DNA of 52,631 bases from Acidimicrobiia bacterium (GTDB lineage: Bacteria > Actinomycetota > Acidimicrobiia > Spongiisociales > Spongiisociaceae), in assembly GCA_009841105.1 (NCBI GenBank), contig VXMM01000035.1, positions 1 to 52,631 of the forward strand. Reading direction: 5' to 3'. Of this stretch, positions 1-7,905 are shown piece after piece (within the stretch, counting starts at the first letter, position 1; each line of letters opens with the position of its first letter). Made by a program: the position numbers and the translations under genes. Under the pieces are notes generated by a model. The model had not been told where the DNA came from and did not search any database. It was given only the letters and a program-made list of their open reading frames with translations.

Positions 1-22
1 CACCCCCCCCCCCCCACCCCCC
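1..22. other. C-rich run at window edge
   Basis: The first 22 bases are almost only C, with two A. Nothing else in the window looks like this, and the following roughly 80 bases fit the downstream amidase family only poorly. This is more like low-quality sequence at a contig end than biology. Confidence 0.6.
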
Positions 23-313
23 TGCTTGAGCGGAACACGGTGCTCGCTGGAAATCCTGGCTAAGGCGTTCTACACAAAAAACACGTGGGGCGGGGTAAAC
101 CGGGTGGGGGTAGATGAGGGGGGTTCCGACTCTCACTTCTACGGGTCGTCGATGTGGGTGGATCCGAAGGGGAAGATCATCTCGCAGGCCAGCGACGCCG
201 AGGACGAGGTGCTGGTCGCCGACCTGGACCTGTCGGTCATCCCGCAGATCCGCAACGACTGGGGTTTCTTCCGCGACCGCCGGCCCGATCTGTATGGCCA
301 GCTGAGTACCTGA
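1..313 (+). CDS. Nitrilase-superfamily amidase, C-terminal part (N-carbamoyl-beta-alanine amidohydrolase-like)
   Basis: This is the 3' end of a gene that enters from outside the window, with its stop at 311-313. The readable part has the late nitrilase-fold pattern: a VNRVG strand, then FYGSS, a VDPKGKI turn, then a tail with a W-x-FFRDRRPDLYG signature. That tail is typical of beta-ureidopropionase and N-carbamoyl amino acid amidohydrolases, which release ammonia and CO2 from N-carbamoyl groups in pyrimidine breakdown. The catalytic Glu-Lys-Cys triad lies upstream and is not visible. The first 30 or so residues match the family poorly, probably from bad sequence at the edge. The exact substrate is not determinable. 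Confidence 0.7.
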   Translation, partial: TPPPPPPCLSGTRCSLEILAKAFYTKNTWGGVNRVGVDEGGSDSHFYGSSMWVDPKGKIISQASDAEDEVLVADLDLSVIPQIRNDWGFFRDRRPDLYGQLST

Positions 314-337
314 TCAACCGATTACAAGGAGCGAACG

Positions 338-1120
338 ATGGATCTCGGCCTGCAGGACAAGGTGGTCGTGGTGACCGGCGCCAGCCGCGGGATCGGGCGG
401 GCGATCGCGCAGGCGTTCGCCCGCGAGGGTGCCCGGGTGGCGGCACTGGCCCGGACGGAGGACGACCTGGCGCGCACGGTGGAGTTGATGGAGGGCGGCG
501 CCGGAGCCCACTTGGCGGTGGTCTGCGACGTGACCGACCCAGCCCAGGCGGTGTCGGCTCTCGACCGGGTGCGGGCCGGACTCGGGGGCCTCGACGTCTT
601 GGTCAACAACGCCGGCCGCCGCCAGAACTTCAGCCGGCTCGACACCCTTGAGCTGGAGGAGTGGCGGGTGGGGATAGAGGCCAACCTGTCTTCGGTCTTC
701 TACATGTCCCGGGCGGCGGCCACCTCGATGATCGAGCAGCGTTCGGGCTCGATCGTCAACATCTCCTCCATTGCCGGTCCGGTTGCGTTCGCCAACATCG
801 GCGCCTACTCGGCCGCCAAGGCGGGGGTGATCGCCCTCACCAAGGTGATGGCGGTCGAATGGGCCGAGTTCGGCATCCGGACCAACTCGGTGGCGCCCGG
901 CTGGACCGAGTCGTACATGAACTACGAACTCCGGACCGACCCCGCCAACCGCGAGCTGTTCGAGTCGATCCGCGACCAGGTCGTGATGAAGAGGTTCGCC
1001 GACCCGTCCGAGACGGCCAACGCGGTGCTGTTCCTGGCGGGAGACTCGGCCAGCTACATCACCGGCGAGACCATCTTCGTCGACGGAGGCTGGACGGCCG
1101 AAGGCTGGACGGCGGACTAG
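338..1120 (+). CDS. SDR family NAD(P)-dependent oxidoreductase (FabG-like)
   Basis: This is a classical short-chain dehydrogenase of 260 aa, the usual length. The Rossmann motif TGASRGIG is at residues 13-20, NNAG at 90-93, the catalytic Ser near 143, and YSAAK with Tyr157/Lys161. The C-terminal PGW...G.TIFVDGGW pattern is also standard. It starts 25 bases after the amidase stop, with AAGGAGCG upstream of the ATG, so the two genes are probably co-transcribed. The family oxidises or reduces hydroxyl/keto groups on many small molecules. Nothing here fixes the substrate; a role next to an amidase in catabolism is inference. Confidence 0.9.
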   Translation: MDLGLQDKVVVVTGASRGIGRAIAQAFAREGARVAALARTEDDLARTVELMEGGAGAHLAVVCDVTDPAQAVSALDRVRAGLGGLDVLVNNAGRRQNFSRLDTLELEEWRVGIEANLSSVFYMSRAAATSMIEQRSGSIVNISSIAGPVAFANIGAYSAAKAGVIALTKVMAVEWAEFGIRTNSVAPGWTESYMNYELRTDPANRELFESIRDQVVMKRFADPSETANAVLFLAGDSASYITGETIFVDGGWTAEGWTAD

Positions 1121-1552
1121 CCGCAGTCGTCAAGCTGTAGAACTCTCGACGAGTTTCAGCGGCCCCGGCGAAGCCGGCGGAAGGGTGCCGGTGTCTGTTT
1201 GAGCCGAGTACCCACGGTGTCCGGTGTCTTTGGTTGGCCGCGTCCTGTGAGCGTGGCCGTCGTGGGCGGCGTGGGTCCGGCGCCCGACAAGGGGGTTGAA
1301 CATGTCACATCCCCGTCGCATACTGTCCGGCAGTCACAAGCACCGCCGGTTTCTTGCTTTTCGACGTCGAGGGAACCGGAACCGGGATCATTTCGGGAGC
1401 GGACCCGTCGGGGGATAGCGGAACGCGTTCGGACCGAAGGAGGTGGTGGCTGGGGGATGGGCCCGCTGGGTTGGGGCGTGTTCTAGCGTTTTTCGCGCTC
1501 TCGTTGTTTGGGGTGTCGTAGCGGACTACCGGATCCGGACGCGCCGGAAGGT
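1121..1552. other. 432-bp gap without a protein gene
   Basis: No convincing coding frame lies between the SDR gene and the convergent esterase gene. The first part has small inverted repeats (AACTC/GAGTT at 1141-1155 and CCGGC-GAA-GCCGG at 1165-1177) that could form a weak end-of-transcript structure. The second part holds non-coding element copy A, listed separately. Confidence 0.6.
1291..1508 (+). ncRNA. Candidate non-coding element, copy A
   Basis: Copy A shares two blocks with the gap at 21068-21320. The first is a 17-base 5' block at 1293-1309 (GGGTTGAACATGTCACA, two differences from the other copy). The second is a 3' block at about 1442-1500 containing GGTGGTGGC, GGGGG, GGGCCCG and TTTTTCGCG in the same order. 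TTGAAC at 1296-1301 is followed after 17 bases by CATACT, a plausible promoter. No protein frame crosses it. It may be a small RNA gene or a decayed mobile repeat. Orientation is inferred from the promoter-like box. Confidence 0.35.
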
Positions 1553-2884
1553 TCACTCTTGCGACAGGAGCCAGTCCACGAGCGCGTCCACGAAGGCGTC
1601 GCCGTAGCTGGGGGCATGGCTGCTTCCCACGCTCATCCATAGCTCAATCCGGATTCCCTCTGCGCAGCCTGACTCCAGGCGGAATGCTCTGGTTTCGGCT
1701 CCCGCCACACTCTGGTCCAGATCGAGCGTGGCGTACGTCTGGGGTTGTTCGGGCCATTCGCAGCCGGCCCGCCGGCTCCAGCGGTCCACCATTTCCAGAG
1801 CCCCGGCGTAGAAGGCCCGCTCGCCGTCGGCCTTCGGATCCGGCTCGGTCTCGTCACCTTCGAAGAGGATCACTTCGTCGGCGGTGCCGTGGATATGCAA
1901 CACCGACACGGGGGATGTGCCTTCGCAGTTGCCGTCCTCGACGTAACTCGTACCGGCCAGGCTGGCCACGGCACGGAGGCCGGGCAGACCCTTGCAGGCG
2001 ATGTGGTACGACATGAACCCGCCGTTGGAGTAACCGAAGAAGTACACCGGCCCGAAGTCCATGACCTCCTCTGCGCTGGCCACCAGCTCGGTCAGGTAGG
2101 CGACATCATCCTGGCCGCCCTTGGCGGACTCGCAGCACTCGTCCGTGGGGTTCCAGAAGCGGTTGCCCTCGCTGTCGCGGATGCCGTTGGGAAGCAGCAC
2201 GGCGAACCCGCCGGTGTTCACTCGCTCGTGGAGGGGCACGTAGGTGGCCTGGTAGGCGGAATCCCCTCCGAAGCCGTGCAAGGAAACGACTAGCGGGGTC
2301 TCTCCGTCTACAGCTACCTGAGGCATCACCAGAACCGAGGGGTCTTCCCTGTCGGCGTGGTTGATGTAGTGGACCTCGCCTCCGGACTCCGCCGCCAGCC
2401 GGACGGTCCTCTCCAGAGCGGTGCCCTCCAGCGCGGACAACGGGTCGTCCACTCCCTTGGCCCACTGCTCCACGGCGAGGACGACCCACTCCACTGTGGA
2501 GGCGAGGTCCTCGAGTTCCCGCACACGAGCGTCCAGATCGTCCATGCGCTCGGCAGCGTTGGTCCGATCCTCCTCCGGGATGGCCGGCTGCTCCTCCTGT
2601 CCCTCCTCCGAGTCGGCCATTTCTTGCGGCTCGCTCGCTGACCCGGCGGCTTCACGCCCTTCCAAGGAACCGGCCTGTTCCGCCAGGGTCGCGACTTCAT
2701 CCTTCAGCGCGGCGGTCTCGCTTGCCAGGGCTCCGATCGACTCCTCCAGCGAATGCACCTTCTCCTCCAGCGCGATCAACCGCTGGTCCGGGGCAGGATC
2801 CTGGCTCGAACCCGCACAGGCGAACGAGACGGCGGCCACCAGGAGGCAGACCGTCGATCTACCGAGAAGTCGCAGTGAACCCAC
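1553..2884 (-). CDS. Secreted lipoprotein with coiled coil and PHB-depolymerase-like esterase domain
   Basis: The protein has about 443 aa: an export signal ending at a Cys (LLVAAVSFAC), a heptad-like coiled coil over about residues 35-80, an acidic low-complexity linker, then an alpha/beta hydrolase domain. The hydrolase part resembles LpqC/polyhydroxybutyrate depolymerase-type esterases: oxyanion segment SLHGFGG, nucleophile elbow GYSNGG (Ser about 286), Asp in HGTADEV (about 336) and His in SSHAPSY (about 423). I chose GTG 2884, 8 bases after the stop of the upstream gene, because it gives a compact signal peptide; GTG 2935 is also open but overlaps that gene. The lipobox (S-F-A-C) is imperfect. 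It likely cleaves esters outside the cell; the substrate is unknown. Confidence 0.75.
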   Translation of the reverse strand: MGSLRLLGRSTVCLLVAAVSFACAGSSQDPAPDQRLIALEEKVHSLEESIGALASETAALKDEVATLAEQAGSLEGREAAGSASEPQEMADSEEGQEEQPAIPEEDRTNAAERMDDLDARVRELEDLASTVEWVVLAVEQWAKGVDDPLSALEGTALERTVRLAAESGGEVHYINHADREDPSVLVMPQVAVDGETPLVVSLHGFGGDSAYQATYVPLHERVNTGGFAVLLPNGIRDSEGNRFWNPTDECCESAKGGQDDVAYLTELVASAEEVMDFGPVYFFGYSNGGFMSYHIACKGLPGLRAVASLAGTSYVEDGNCEGTSPVSVLHIHGTADEVILFEGDETEPDPKADGERAFYAGALEMVDRWSRRAGCEWPEQPQTYATLDLDQSVAGAETRAFRLESGCAEGIRIELWMSVGSSHAPSYGDAFVDALVDWLLSQE

Positions 2885-2891
2885 CAGACGT

Positions 2892-3950
2892 TCAGGCCAT
2901 GGGGGATGGGGTAGTAACACCAGGGGACGGGCCACCGGAACCCGGGCCGGGTGCGAACGCCTCGATTATCTCCTCGTAGTTCTCCGTGATTGGGAGCAGG
3001 GCCGGGTAGATGTTGGGCCGGACCGAGTAGGCAGCCACCTGCTCGCGGCATTGGTCAGGAGTACCGGCCGCCGTCAGAGACCTGACCACCTCAAGGCGTA
3101 CCAGCGGCATGGCGGCCTCTATCCCTCCATCCCTGGGTGGCCAGCCTCCCATGGCCTCCTTCACTCGGTCCAGCAGGTCCTGGTCAACGCCGCTAGCCCG
3201 GGCGATATGGGGCTGCTGGCCCAGGTACATGGTCGTCATCCTGGTGGCCACTTCCAGCGCCTTCTCCTCGTCCTCGTCCATAGCGACCACGATGGTCTGG
3301 GGGAGGTCGAGGTCGTCCACCCGACGGCCGCTGCGAAGGGCGCCCCGGTCGATGCGCCGGAGGGCATCGGCCAGGTAGGTCAGGGACGTGAAACCGTTGA
3401 GCATCACCCCGTCGGCCAACTCACCGGACAGCGCCAGCATCTGCGGTCCGGTGGCGCCGACGTAAATCGGTACCCGCTTCGGGATGCGGGCCACGCCGTG
3501 CCCGAGGTCCAGGCGCAGGTCGCGCACCGCCACCAGCTCGCCCTCGTAGGTGACCGTTTCGAGCGCGAGCAGGCGGCGGGTGACCTCGATGTATTCCCGC
3601 ATCTGTCTGACGGGCTTGCGCCGGTCGATCCCCTGCTTCCACGCCAGGGGGTCCCAATAGGCGCCGATCCCGAGCAGCATCCGGTCGGGGGCCAGTTCGT
3701 CGAGGGTGGCAAAGGTAAGGGCCATCAGCGAGGCGGGCCGGGTCCACGAGTTGACCACCCCGCTGCCCACCTTGATCCGGTTGGTCGCGTAAGCGATGGC
3801 GCCCATGACGGAGACGGCGTCCCTGGCGGTGCGGGTCTCGCACACCCACACCGAGTCGTATCCCAACTCTTCCATCCGTATGGCTAGCGCCACCTGCCTC
3901 CGAGGATCAGGCCGGTCGAGAAAACACATTCCCACGCGCCCATCGTTCAT
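2892..3950 (-). CDS. LLM-class (luciferase-like, probably F420-dependent) oxidoreductase
   Basis: This is a TIM-barrel luciferase-like protein of about 352 aa. Features typical of the methylene-tetrahydromethanopterin-reductase-like F420 group are the early LGYDSVWVCET strand, IKVGSGVVN, a LAPDRMLLGIGAYWDPLA segment, PIYVGATGPQ, and the LADGVMLNG strand. The members reduce or oxidise small molecules with F420 or flavin. I start at ATG 3950, where MNDGRVGMCFL opens the first beta strand, with GGAGG 12 bases upstream; TTG 3980 is an alternative. It is divergent from the aminotransferase at 4074, sharing a 123-bp promoter region, and is followed closely by the esterase gene. Confidence 0.85.
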   Translation of the reverse strand: MNDGRVGMCFLDRPDPRRQVALAIRMEELGYDSVWVCETRTARDAVSVMGAIAYATNRIKVGSGVVNSWTRPASLMALTFATLDELAPDRMLLGIGAYWDPLAWKQGIDRRKPVRQMREYIEVTRRLLALETVTYEGELVAVRDLRLDLGHGVARIPKRVPIYVGATGPQMLALSGELADGVMLNGFTSLTYLADALRRIDRGALRSGRRVDDLDLPQTIVVAMDEDEEKALEVATRMTTMYLGQQPHIARASGVDQDLLDRVKEAMGGWPPRDGGIEAAMPLVRLEVVRSLTAAGTPDQCREQVAAYSVRPNIYPALLPITENYEEIIEAFAPGPGSGGPSPGVTTPSPMA

Positions 3951-4073
3951 CGGAATGATGGTCCTCCCTGTCAATACCAATCGGATGGCAACTCTACCGG
4001 GCGTGCCCTACCGGGCTGCTGCCGGGCGGTGCCGGCAGGCGGTAGGCTGACCCGCAGTCTCGGAGAGGTGAAG

Positions 4074-5360
4074 GTGACCGCCGACTTCAAGTACACGGAA
4101 GCCCTCCGCCGGGTCAGCGACGAGTACGTGGCCCGGAACACTCGTTCCATGGAGATCGCTGAGCGGGCGGCAGTGGTCCTTCCTGGAGGAACCACCCGGA
4201 CCACCACGTTCTTCGCGCCTTTCCCGCCCGTCCTGGTCCGGGGCCAAGGGTCCGAGATCGTGGACGCCGACGGTAACCGGAGGGTCGACTACCTCAACAA
4301 CTACACCTCTCTGATCCTCGGCCACGCCCATCCCGAGGTGGTGGAGCGAGCCATGTCGGTGGCCCGTCGGGGAACCGCCTTCTCATCACCTACCGAGCAG
4401 GAGGTGCTCCTGGCCGAGGTGCTGGTCGAACGGGTCGCCTCGGTCGACCAGGTCCGTTTCACGAACTCCGGAACCGAGGCCACGATGGCCGCGATGCGAT
4501 TGGCCCGTGCCTTCACAGGCCGTCCCGTGGTGGCCCGCTTCGAGGGCGGCTACCACGGCACGCACGATTACACGGCCACGCCGGGGGCGGGGATCCCGGA
4601 CCCGATCGGCGGCCTGGTGGTCACCCTGCCGTTCAACGACATCGCGGGTTGCGAGCAGAGGTTGGCGGAGGTGGCCGGCTCGCTGGCGGCGGTCATCATC
4701 GAGCCGGTGCTGGGCGCTGGTGGCGTGATCGCCGCCGACCACGGGTTCCTCGCAGACCTGAGGGAAGCCACCAGCCGGATGGGCGCCCTGCTGATCTTCG
4801 ACGAGATCATCACCCTCCGCCTGCACACGGGCGGCGCCCAGGCGATCAGCGGGGTCCGCCCGGATCTGACCACCTTCGGCAAGATCATCGGCGGCGGGTT
4901 CCCGATCGGCGCATTCGGCGGGCGGAGGGAGGTGATGGCACTGCTTCACCCGACCGAGGGAACGATCAGCTGGGGCGGCACCTTCAACGGCAACCCGGTG
5001 AGCGCCACCGCGGGCATCGAAACCCTGGAAGCTCTCACCGCGCCGGTCATCGACGAGCTGAACCGCTCCGGGGAGGAGCTCACCGAGCGCCTGGACAAAG
5101 CCCTCCAAGCCTCAGGACTCCCGGCCCGCGCAACCGGCGCGGGGTCCCTCTTCAACGTCCATGCCACCGGCGAGGAGGTCACCGACAATCGCGCGGTACA
5201 GCGAGCCGATCCCGAGTTGACCGAGTTACTGCACCTGGGCCTGATGAACCGTGGGTACTTTCTAGCCCCGCGCGGCATGGGCTGCCTTTCCACCGCCATG
5301 ACCTCTAAACAACTGGACGGCCTAGTGGACGCCGTAGAGGATCTAGTCAACACCGTCTGA
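4074..5360 (+). CDS. Class III aminotransferase, glutamate-1-semialdehyde aminomutase-like
   Basis: A PLP enzyme of 428 aa in the glutamate-1-semialdehyde 2,1-aminomutase subgroup. It shows the substrate-side LPGGTTRTT segment, the NSGTEA phosphate-binding turn, FEGGYHGTHD, the cofactor Asp in LIFDEI (about 243) and the Schiff-base Lys in FGKIIGGG (about 270). GTG 4074 is chosen because GGAGAG sits 7 bases upstream. The gene has no haem-biosynthesis neighbours, so it more likely moves amino groups in a catabolic route than makes 5-aminolevulinate; this is inference. A paralogue lies at 45970-47292. Confidence 0.85.
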   Translation: MTADFKYTEALRRVSDEYVARNTRSMEIAERAAVVLPGGTTRTTTFFAPFPPVLVRGQGSEIVDADGNRRVDYLNNYTSLILGHAHPEVVERAMSVARRGTAFSSPTEQEVLLAEVLVERVASVDQVRFTNSGTEATMAAMRLARAFTGRPVVARFEGGYHGTHDYTATPGAGIPDPIGGLVVTLPFNDIAGCEQRLAEVAGSLAAVIIEPVLGAGGVIAADHGFLADLREATSRMGALLIFDEIITLRLHTGGAQAISGVRPDLTTFGKIIGGGFPIGAFGGRREVMALLHPTEGTISWGGTFNGNPVSATAGIETLEALTAPVIDELNRSGEELTERLDKALQASGLPARATGAGSLFNVHATGEEVTDNRAVQRADPELTELLHLGLMNRGYFLAPRGMGCLSTAMTSKQLDGLVDAVEDLVNTV

Positions 5361-5429
5361 CGGTTCGTGGTAGCCACTCCAACAGTTCGCCCGCTCTCGC
5401 CGGGTTCTGCCTGTCGGCTCTTTGAGATG

Positions 5430-5747
5430 TCAGCCGAGAGCGAGCACGGTCTGAAGAGCCGTATCGACTCCCCATTGTTCTTCTGGCGTGAGATGCCCGG
5501 CGAGGTCCCCGAGGCGGGTCACGTCGACAGCACCGACGTGTTCGACAAGTACCCGGGTCAGGACCCCTTCTATCTCGATCTTCGGTCGGAACGAAGCGGG
5601 TAGCGCACTCGTCGAGGTGGGCGCCACCAACACTACGGAGCGGGGCAGCAGGGGATCGGCCTGCACGACGACCCCGTACCGGGGCCCGTATTGTTCGTGC
5701 CCCACTCCCTTGGGAAGCCGCAACGCGAAGATGTCACCCCGGCGCAC
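5430..5747 (-). CDS. MazF/PemK-type toxin (endoribonuclease)
   Basis: A 105-aa protein with the MazF/PemK fold pattern: RRGDIFALRLP at the start, RYGVVVQAD, VVLVAPTSTS, then a run to VLVEHVGAVDVTRLGDLAGHLTPEE near the end. Such toxins cut mRNA at short sequences when their antitoxin is lost. The start overlaps the 3' end of the antitoxin gene by 14 bases, the usual antitoxin-first, translationally coupled order. The cleavage site cannot be predicted. Confidence 0.85.
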   Translation of the reverse strand: MRRGDIFALRLPKGVGHEQYGPRYGVVVQADPLLPRSVVLVAPTSTSALPASFRPKIEIEGVLTRVLVEHVGAVDVTRLGDLAGHLTPEEQWGVDTALQTVLALG

Positions 5748-5976
5748 GCAGGTTTTCCATTACGCGGGCGACCGCGAGCATTTCCGCCCGGTCGTCTTCG
5801 TCGGCTTCGAGCTTGGCCGCTTCGGAGGCCAAGGCCTGTTCGCCTCGATACCGTGCAGCTGTCTCTACCAAGGCCAGGCGGATGGCCTCGGAACGGGTCA
5901 TGCCCGTTCCTTCCAGCTGGTGTAGCGCCTGTGACGCCTGGTCGTCGAGGCGGACGGACAACGCTCGAGAAGGCAT
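5734..5976 (-). CDS. Ribbon-helix-helix antitoxin
   Basis: An 80-aa protein opening with a ribbon-helix-helix pattern (SRALSVRLDDQASQALHQL, then MTRSEAIRLAL), the DNA-binding and dimerisation part of CopG/Arc-type antitoxins. The charged tail (LEADEDDRAEMLAVARVME) would bind and mask the toxin. It precedes and overlaps the MazF-like gene. Tandem 11-base repeats sit just upstream of its start (5999-6020) and are the likely operator for autorepression. Confidence 0.85.
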   Translation of the reverse strand: MPSRALSVRLDDQASQALHQLEGTGMTRSEAIRLALVETAARYRGEQALASEAAKLEADEDDRAEMLAVARVMENLRAPG

Positions 5977-5998
5977 ACCCCCAATTGTATCACGGTCT

Positions 5999-6020
5999 GT
6001 CCTACATTGGTCCTACATTG
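5999..6020. promoter_or_regulatory. Tandem 11-bp repeat upstream of the antitoxin gene
   Basis: GTCCTACATTG occurs twice head to tail (5999-6009 and 6010-6020), 23 bases upstream of the antitoxin start. On the minus strand a TACAAT -10-like hexamer lies between the repeats and the start. RHH antitoxins commonly repress their operons by binding such repeats; the assignment is inference. Confidence 0.55.
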
Positions 6021-6103
6021 ATGGAGGGACAATCCGGTCTGAACGCCAAGCCGCTCCAAACGGTTTCCCGCGCTCGTCAAGTTCTGCTCTGTTGGCCGAA
6101 TCG

Positions 6104-7024
6104 TCAGCAATCTCCTAACCGGTCGAGTAGTGACAGGCCGGCGCCGATGACGCCGGCGGATGGGCCACAGCTTCCGGTCACTATCGGCGTCCGGCGGGCG
6201 CGATCCGACCACACGGCGCGGAGGGCGACATCCCTCAGCCCATCCACCAAACCCGGATCCTCGGCGAGGCCTCCGCCGAGGATCACCAGTCCCGGGTCGA
6301 GAATGTCTATCAGGGAGGCCACCAGGTGTCCGAGAAGGTCGATCGACTGGGTCATCACCAGAACGGCGTCGGTGTCGCCATTCCTTGCTCGCTCGAACAC
6401 CGCGGATGCAGGAAGGGTTCTGCCGCTGAGGCGGGAGTAGCGCTCCGAGATTCCCCGGCCCGACGCCACGTCCTCCACGCGGCATCCGACTAGATCGTTA
6501 CGTTGCTCGTCGAGCGCCGTGAGCAGGGTTGAACCGCTCATCAGGGCCCGTCCGTGCTGGCCCTCGAACGGTCGCCCGTCGATCAGCAGGCAGTGGCTGA
6601 TCCCCGTCCCCAGGTTGACGTACAGCGTGACCCCGGCGCGCCCGCCGCTCCCGAAACGGCACTCGGCCAGCGCCGCGGCGCGGATGTCGGCTTCCACCCG
6701 GATGGTGCCGTAGCGGGCGAAGGCAGACTCGACCCACTCGTCCGTCCAGGCCACCACCGCATGCGAGGTGATCCGGCCGTCCTCCACCAACTCCGGCAAT
6801 CCGATCCCGGCGCCAACCACACGCATACCCAGTTCCTCGGCGGTGGCGGCGACCTGCTCTCCCAGGGAGGCAGCTCTCCGGAGGGAGTTGTCACCGGGAT
6901 TGCCGGTGGGCACGGTCCGGAGCGAGAGGATGTTCCCGTCTTGATCCACCAGCGCGGCGGCAATCTTGGTGCCCCCCACGTCGATGGCCAGCGCCGCCGG
7001 GGTACGGCGGCCCGCCTGACTCAT
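6104..7024 (-). CDS. ROK-family sugar kinase
   Basis: A 306-aa ROK protein with the ATP phosphate-1 motif AIDVGGTK (residues 13-20), a GIGLPELV segment, LYVNLGTGISHCLLIDG, and an ILGGGLAEDP adenosine-region motif. There is no N-terminal winged helix, so this is a kinase rather than a NagC-type repressor. The family's usual CxCGxxGC zinc cluster is not visible. ATG 7024 overlaps the cupin stop (ATGA). It is the last gene of the ABC-transporter operon and probably phosphorylates the imported sugar or a product of the dehydrogenase. Confidence 0.85.
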   Translation of the reverse strand: MSQAGRRTPAALAIDVGGTKIAAALVDQDGNILSLRTVPTGNPGDNSLRRAASLGEQVAATAEELGMRVVGAGIGLPELVEDGRITSHAVVAWTDEWVESAFARYGTIRVEADIRAAALAECRFGSGGRAGVTLYVNLGTGISHCLLIDGRPFEGQHGRALMSGSTLLTALDEQRNDLVGCRVEDVASGRGISERYSRLSGRTLPASAVFERARNGDTDAVLVMTQSIDLLGHLVASLIDILDPGLVILGGGLAEDPGLVDGLRDVALRAVWSDRARRTPIVTGSCGPSAGVIGAGLSLLDRLGDC

Positions 7025-7905
7025 CCGCCGGCGATGTCCGAAGCGGGCTCGGGAAGATAGGAAGGAGCGACCCCGAATAGGATTTCGGCGGATTCGGAAC
7101 CGTGGGCGAAGCACTGGTACCGGGTGCCGACCGGTGCGTAGAAGCCGTCGCCCACGCCCAGCTGGAACCAACTCGGCGGCTCCACCTTCTCCGGCACGAA
7201 GACGGCTATCTCGCCGGAGAGGACCACCATCACCAGGTCGCCTCCATGCCTGCGGACCAGGCTCCTCTGCCCCGGGAGCAGCGAGGCGCGGCCCGCCGTC
7301 AGGTGCTCGGTGCTCGCGATCAGGCCTACTAGCAGGTCGTCGGAAGGGTCGTCCATCCTCCAGGCCAGGTTATGGGATCCGACGAGATGGAAGCAGCGCT
7401 CGCGATCCCGCTCGGCACGGCTCATCGGCCAGCCACCGAGCAGGCGGTCGTCGGCGTAGCTCCACTCGGTCAGGTAAGGACGGGTACGCGCGTAGGTCGA
7501 GGAGGCGCCGGTCGAGGGCGGGGGCGCGAAGAGTTCCATTACCCGCAGGGGCCGGTCAGGGCTGCGATTGATGGCGTGATGCCAGGTGTCGCGCCGGAAG
7601 AACACGGACTCGCCGGTGCGGGCCACCTCGACCTCACCGGTCTCCGGGTTGGCCAGCATCATCTCGCCCTCCACCACGTGCAAGACCTCGTCGGCCGCGA
7701 AGACGGTCCGGTTGGCGTCGGAGTGGGTGAAGCGGGCTCGGGGCGGTAGCGAGAACTCGATCAGGTGGATGAGGTCCGACGAGGCGTAGATGCGGTCGCC
7801 GACATACCCGGCCTCGGTATCGCCCCAGAGATGCAGGACCGCCTGATCGTAAGGGATGGCGGTCGCTTCCTCGAAGGTGGGCCGTGGTGAAGCTCTTCTG
7901 GTCAT
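7021..7905 (-). CDS. Bicupin protein, sugar-operon enzyme of unknown reaction
   Basis: A 294-aa protein with two cupin halves. The first holds a metal-site-like pattern (FTHSD...EVLHVVEGEM... then DTWHHAIN, about residues 58-112). The second is around RRHGGDLVMVVLSGEIAVFVPE and DGFYAPVGTRYQCFAHG (about 218-270). Cupins of this type act as isomerases, dioxygenases or binding proteins on sugars and sugar acids. It overlaps both neighbours by ATGA junctions, between the Gfo/Idh/MocA gene and the ROK kinase, so it is surely made with them. Its specific reaction cannot be named from sequence. Confidence 0.7.
   Translation of the reverse strand: MTRRASPRPTFEEATAIPYDQAVLHLWGDTEAGYVGDRIYASSDLIHLIEFSLPPRARFTHSDANRTVFAADEVLHVVEGEMMLANPETGEVEVARTGESVFFRRDTWHHAINRSPDRPLRVMELFAPPPSTGASSTYARTRPYLTEWSYADDRLLGGWPMSRAERDRERCFHLVGSHNLAWRMDDPSDDLLVGLIASTEHLTAGRASLLPGQRSLVRRHGGDLVMVVLSGEIAVFVPEKVEPPSWFQLGVGDGFYAPVGTRYQCFAHGSESAEILFGVAPSYLPEPASDIAGG

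Noticed and set aside
1-110. A novel protein start in the first 100 bases
   Set aside because: The sequence begins with a C run and departs from the amidase family only here; edge artefact is more likely.
2421-3887. A 488-codon open frame antisense to the esterase and LLM genes
   Set aside because: It is a Ser/Arg-rich shadow across two real genes, with no start signal or family resemblance.
4074-5360. hemL of haem biosynthesis
   Set aside because: The subgroup motif pattern fits, but no haem genes are nearby and two such paralogues occur in catabolic settings; a hemL call is not supported.
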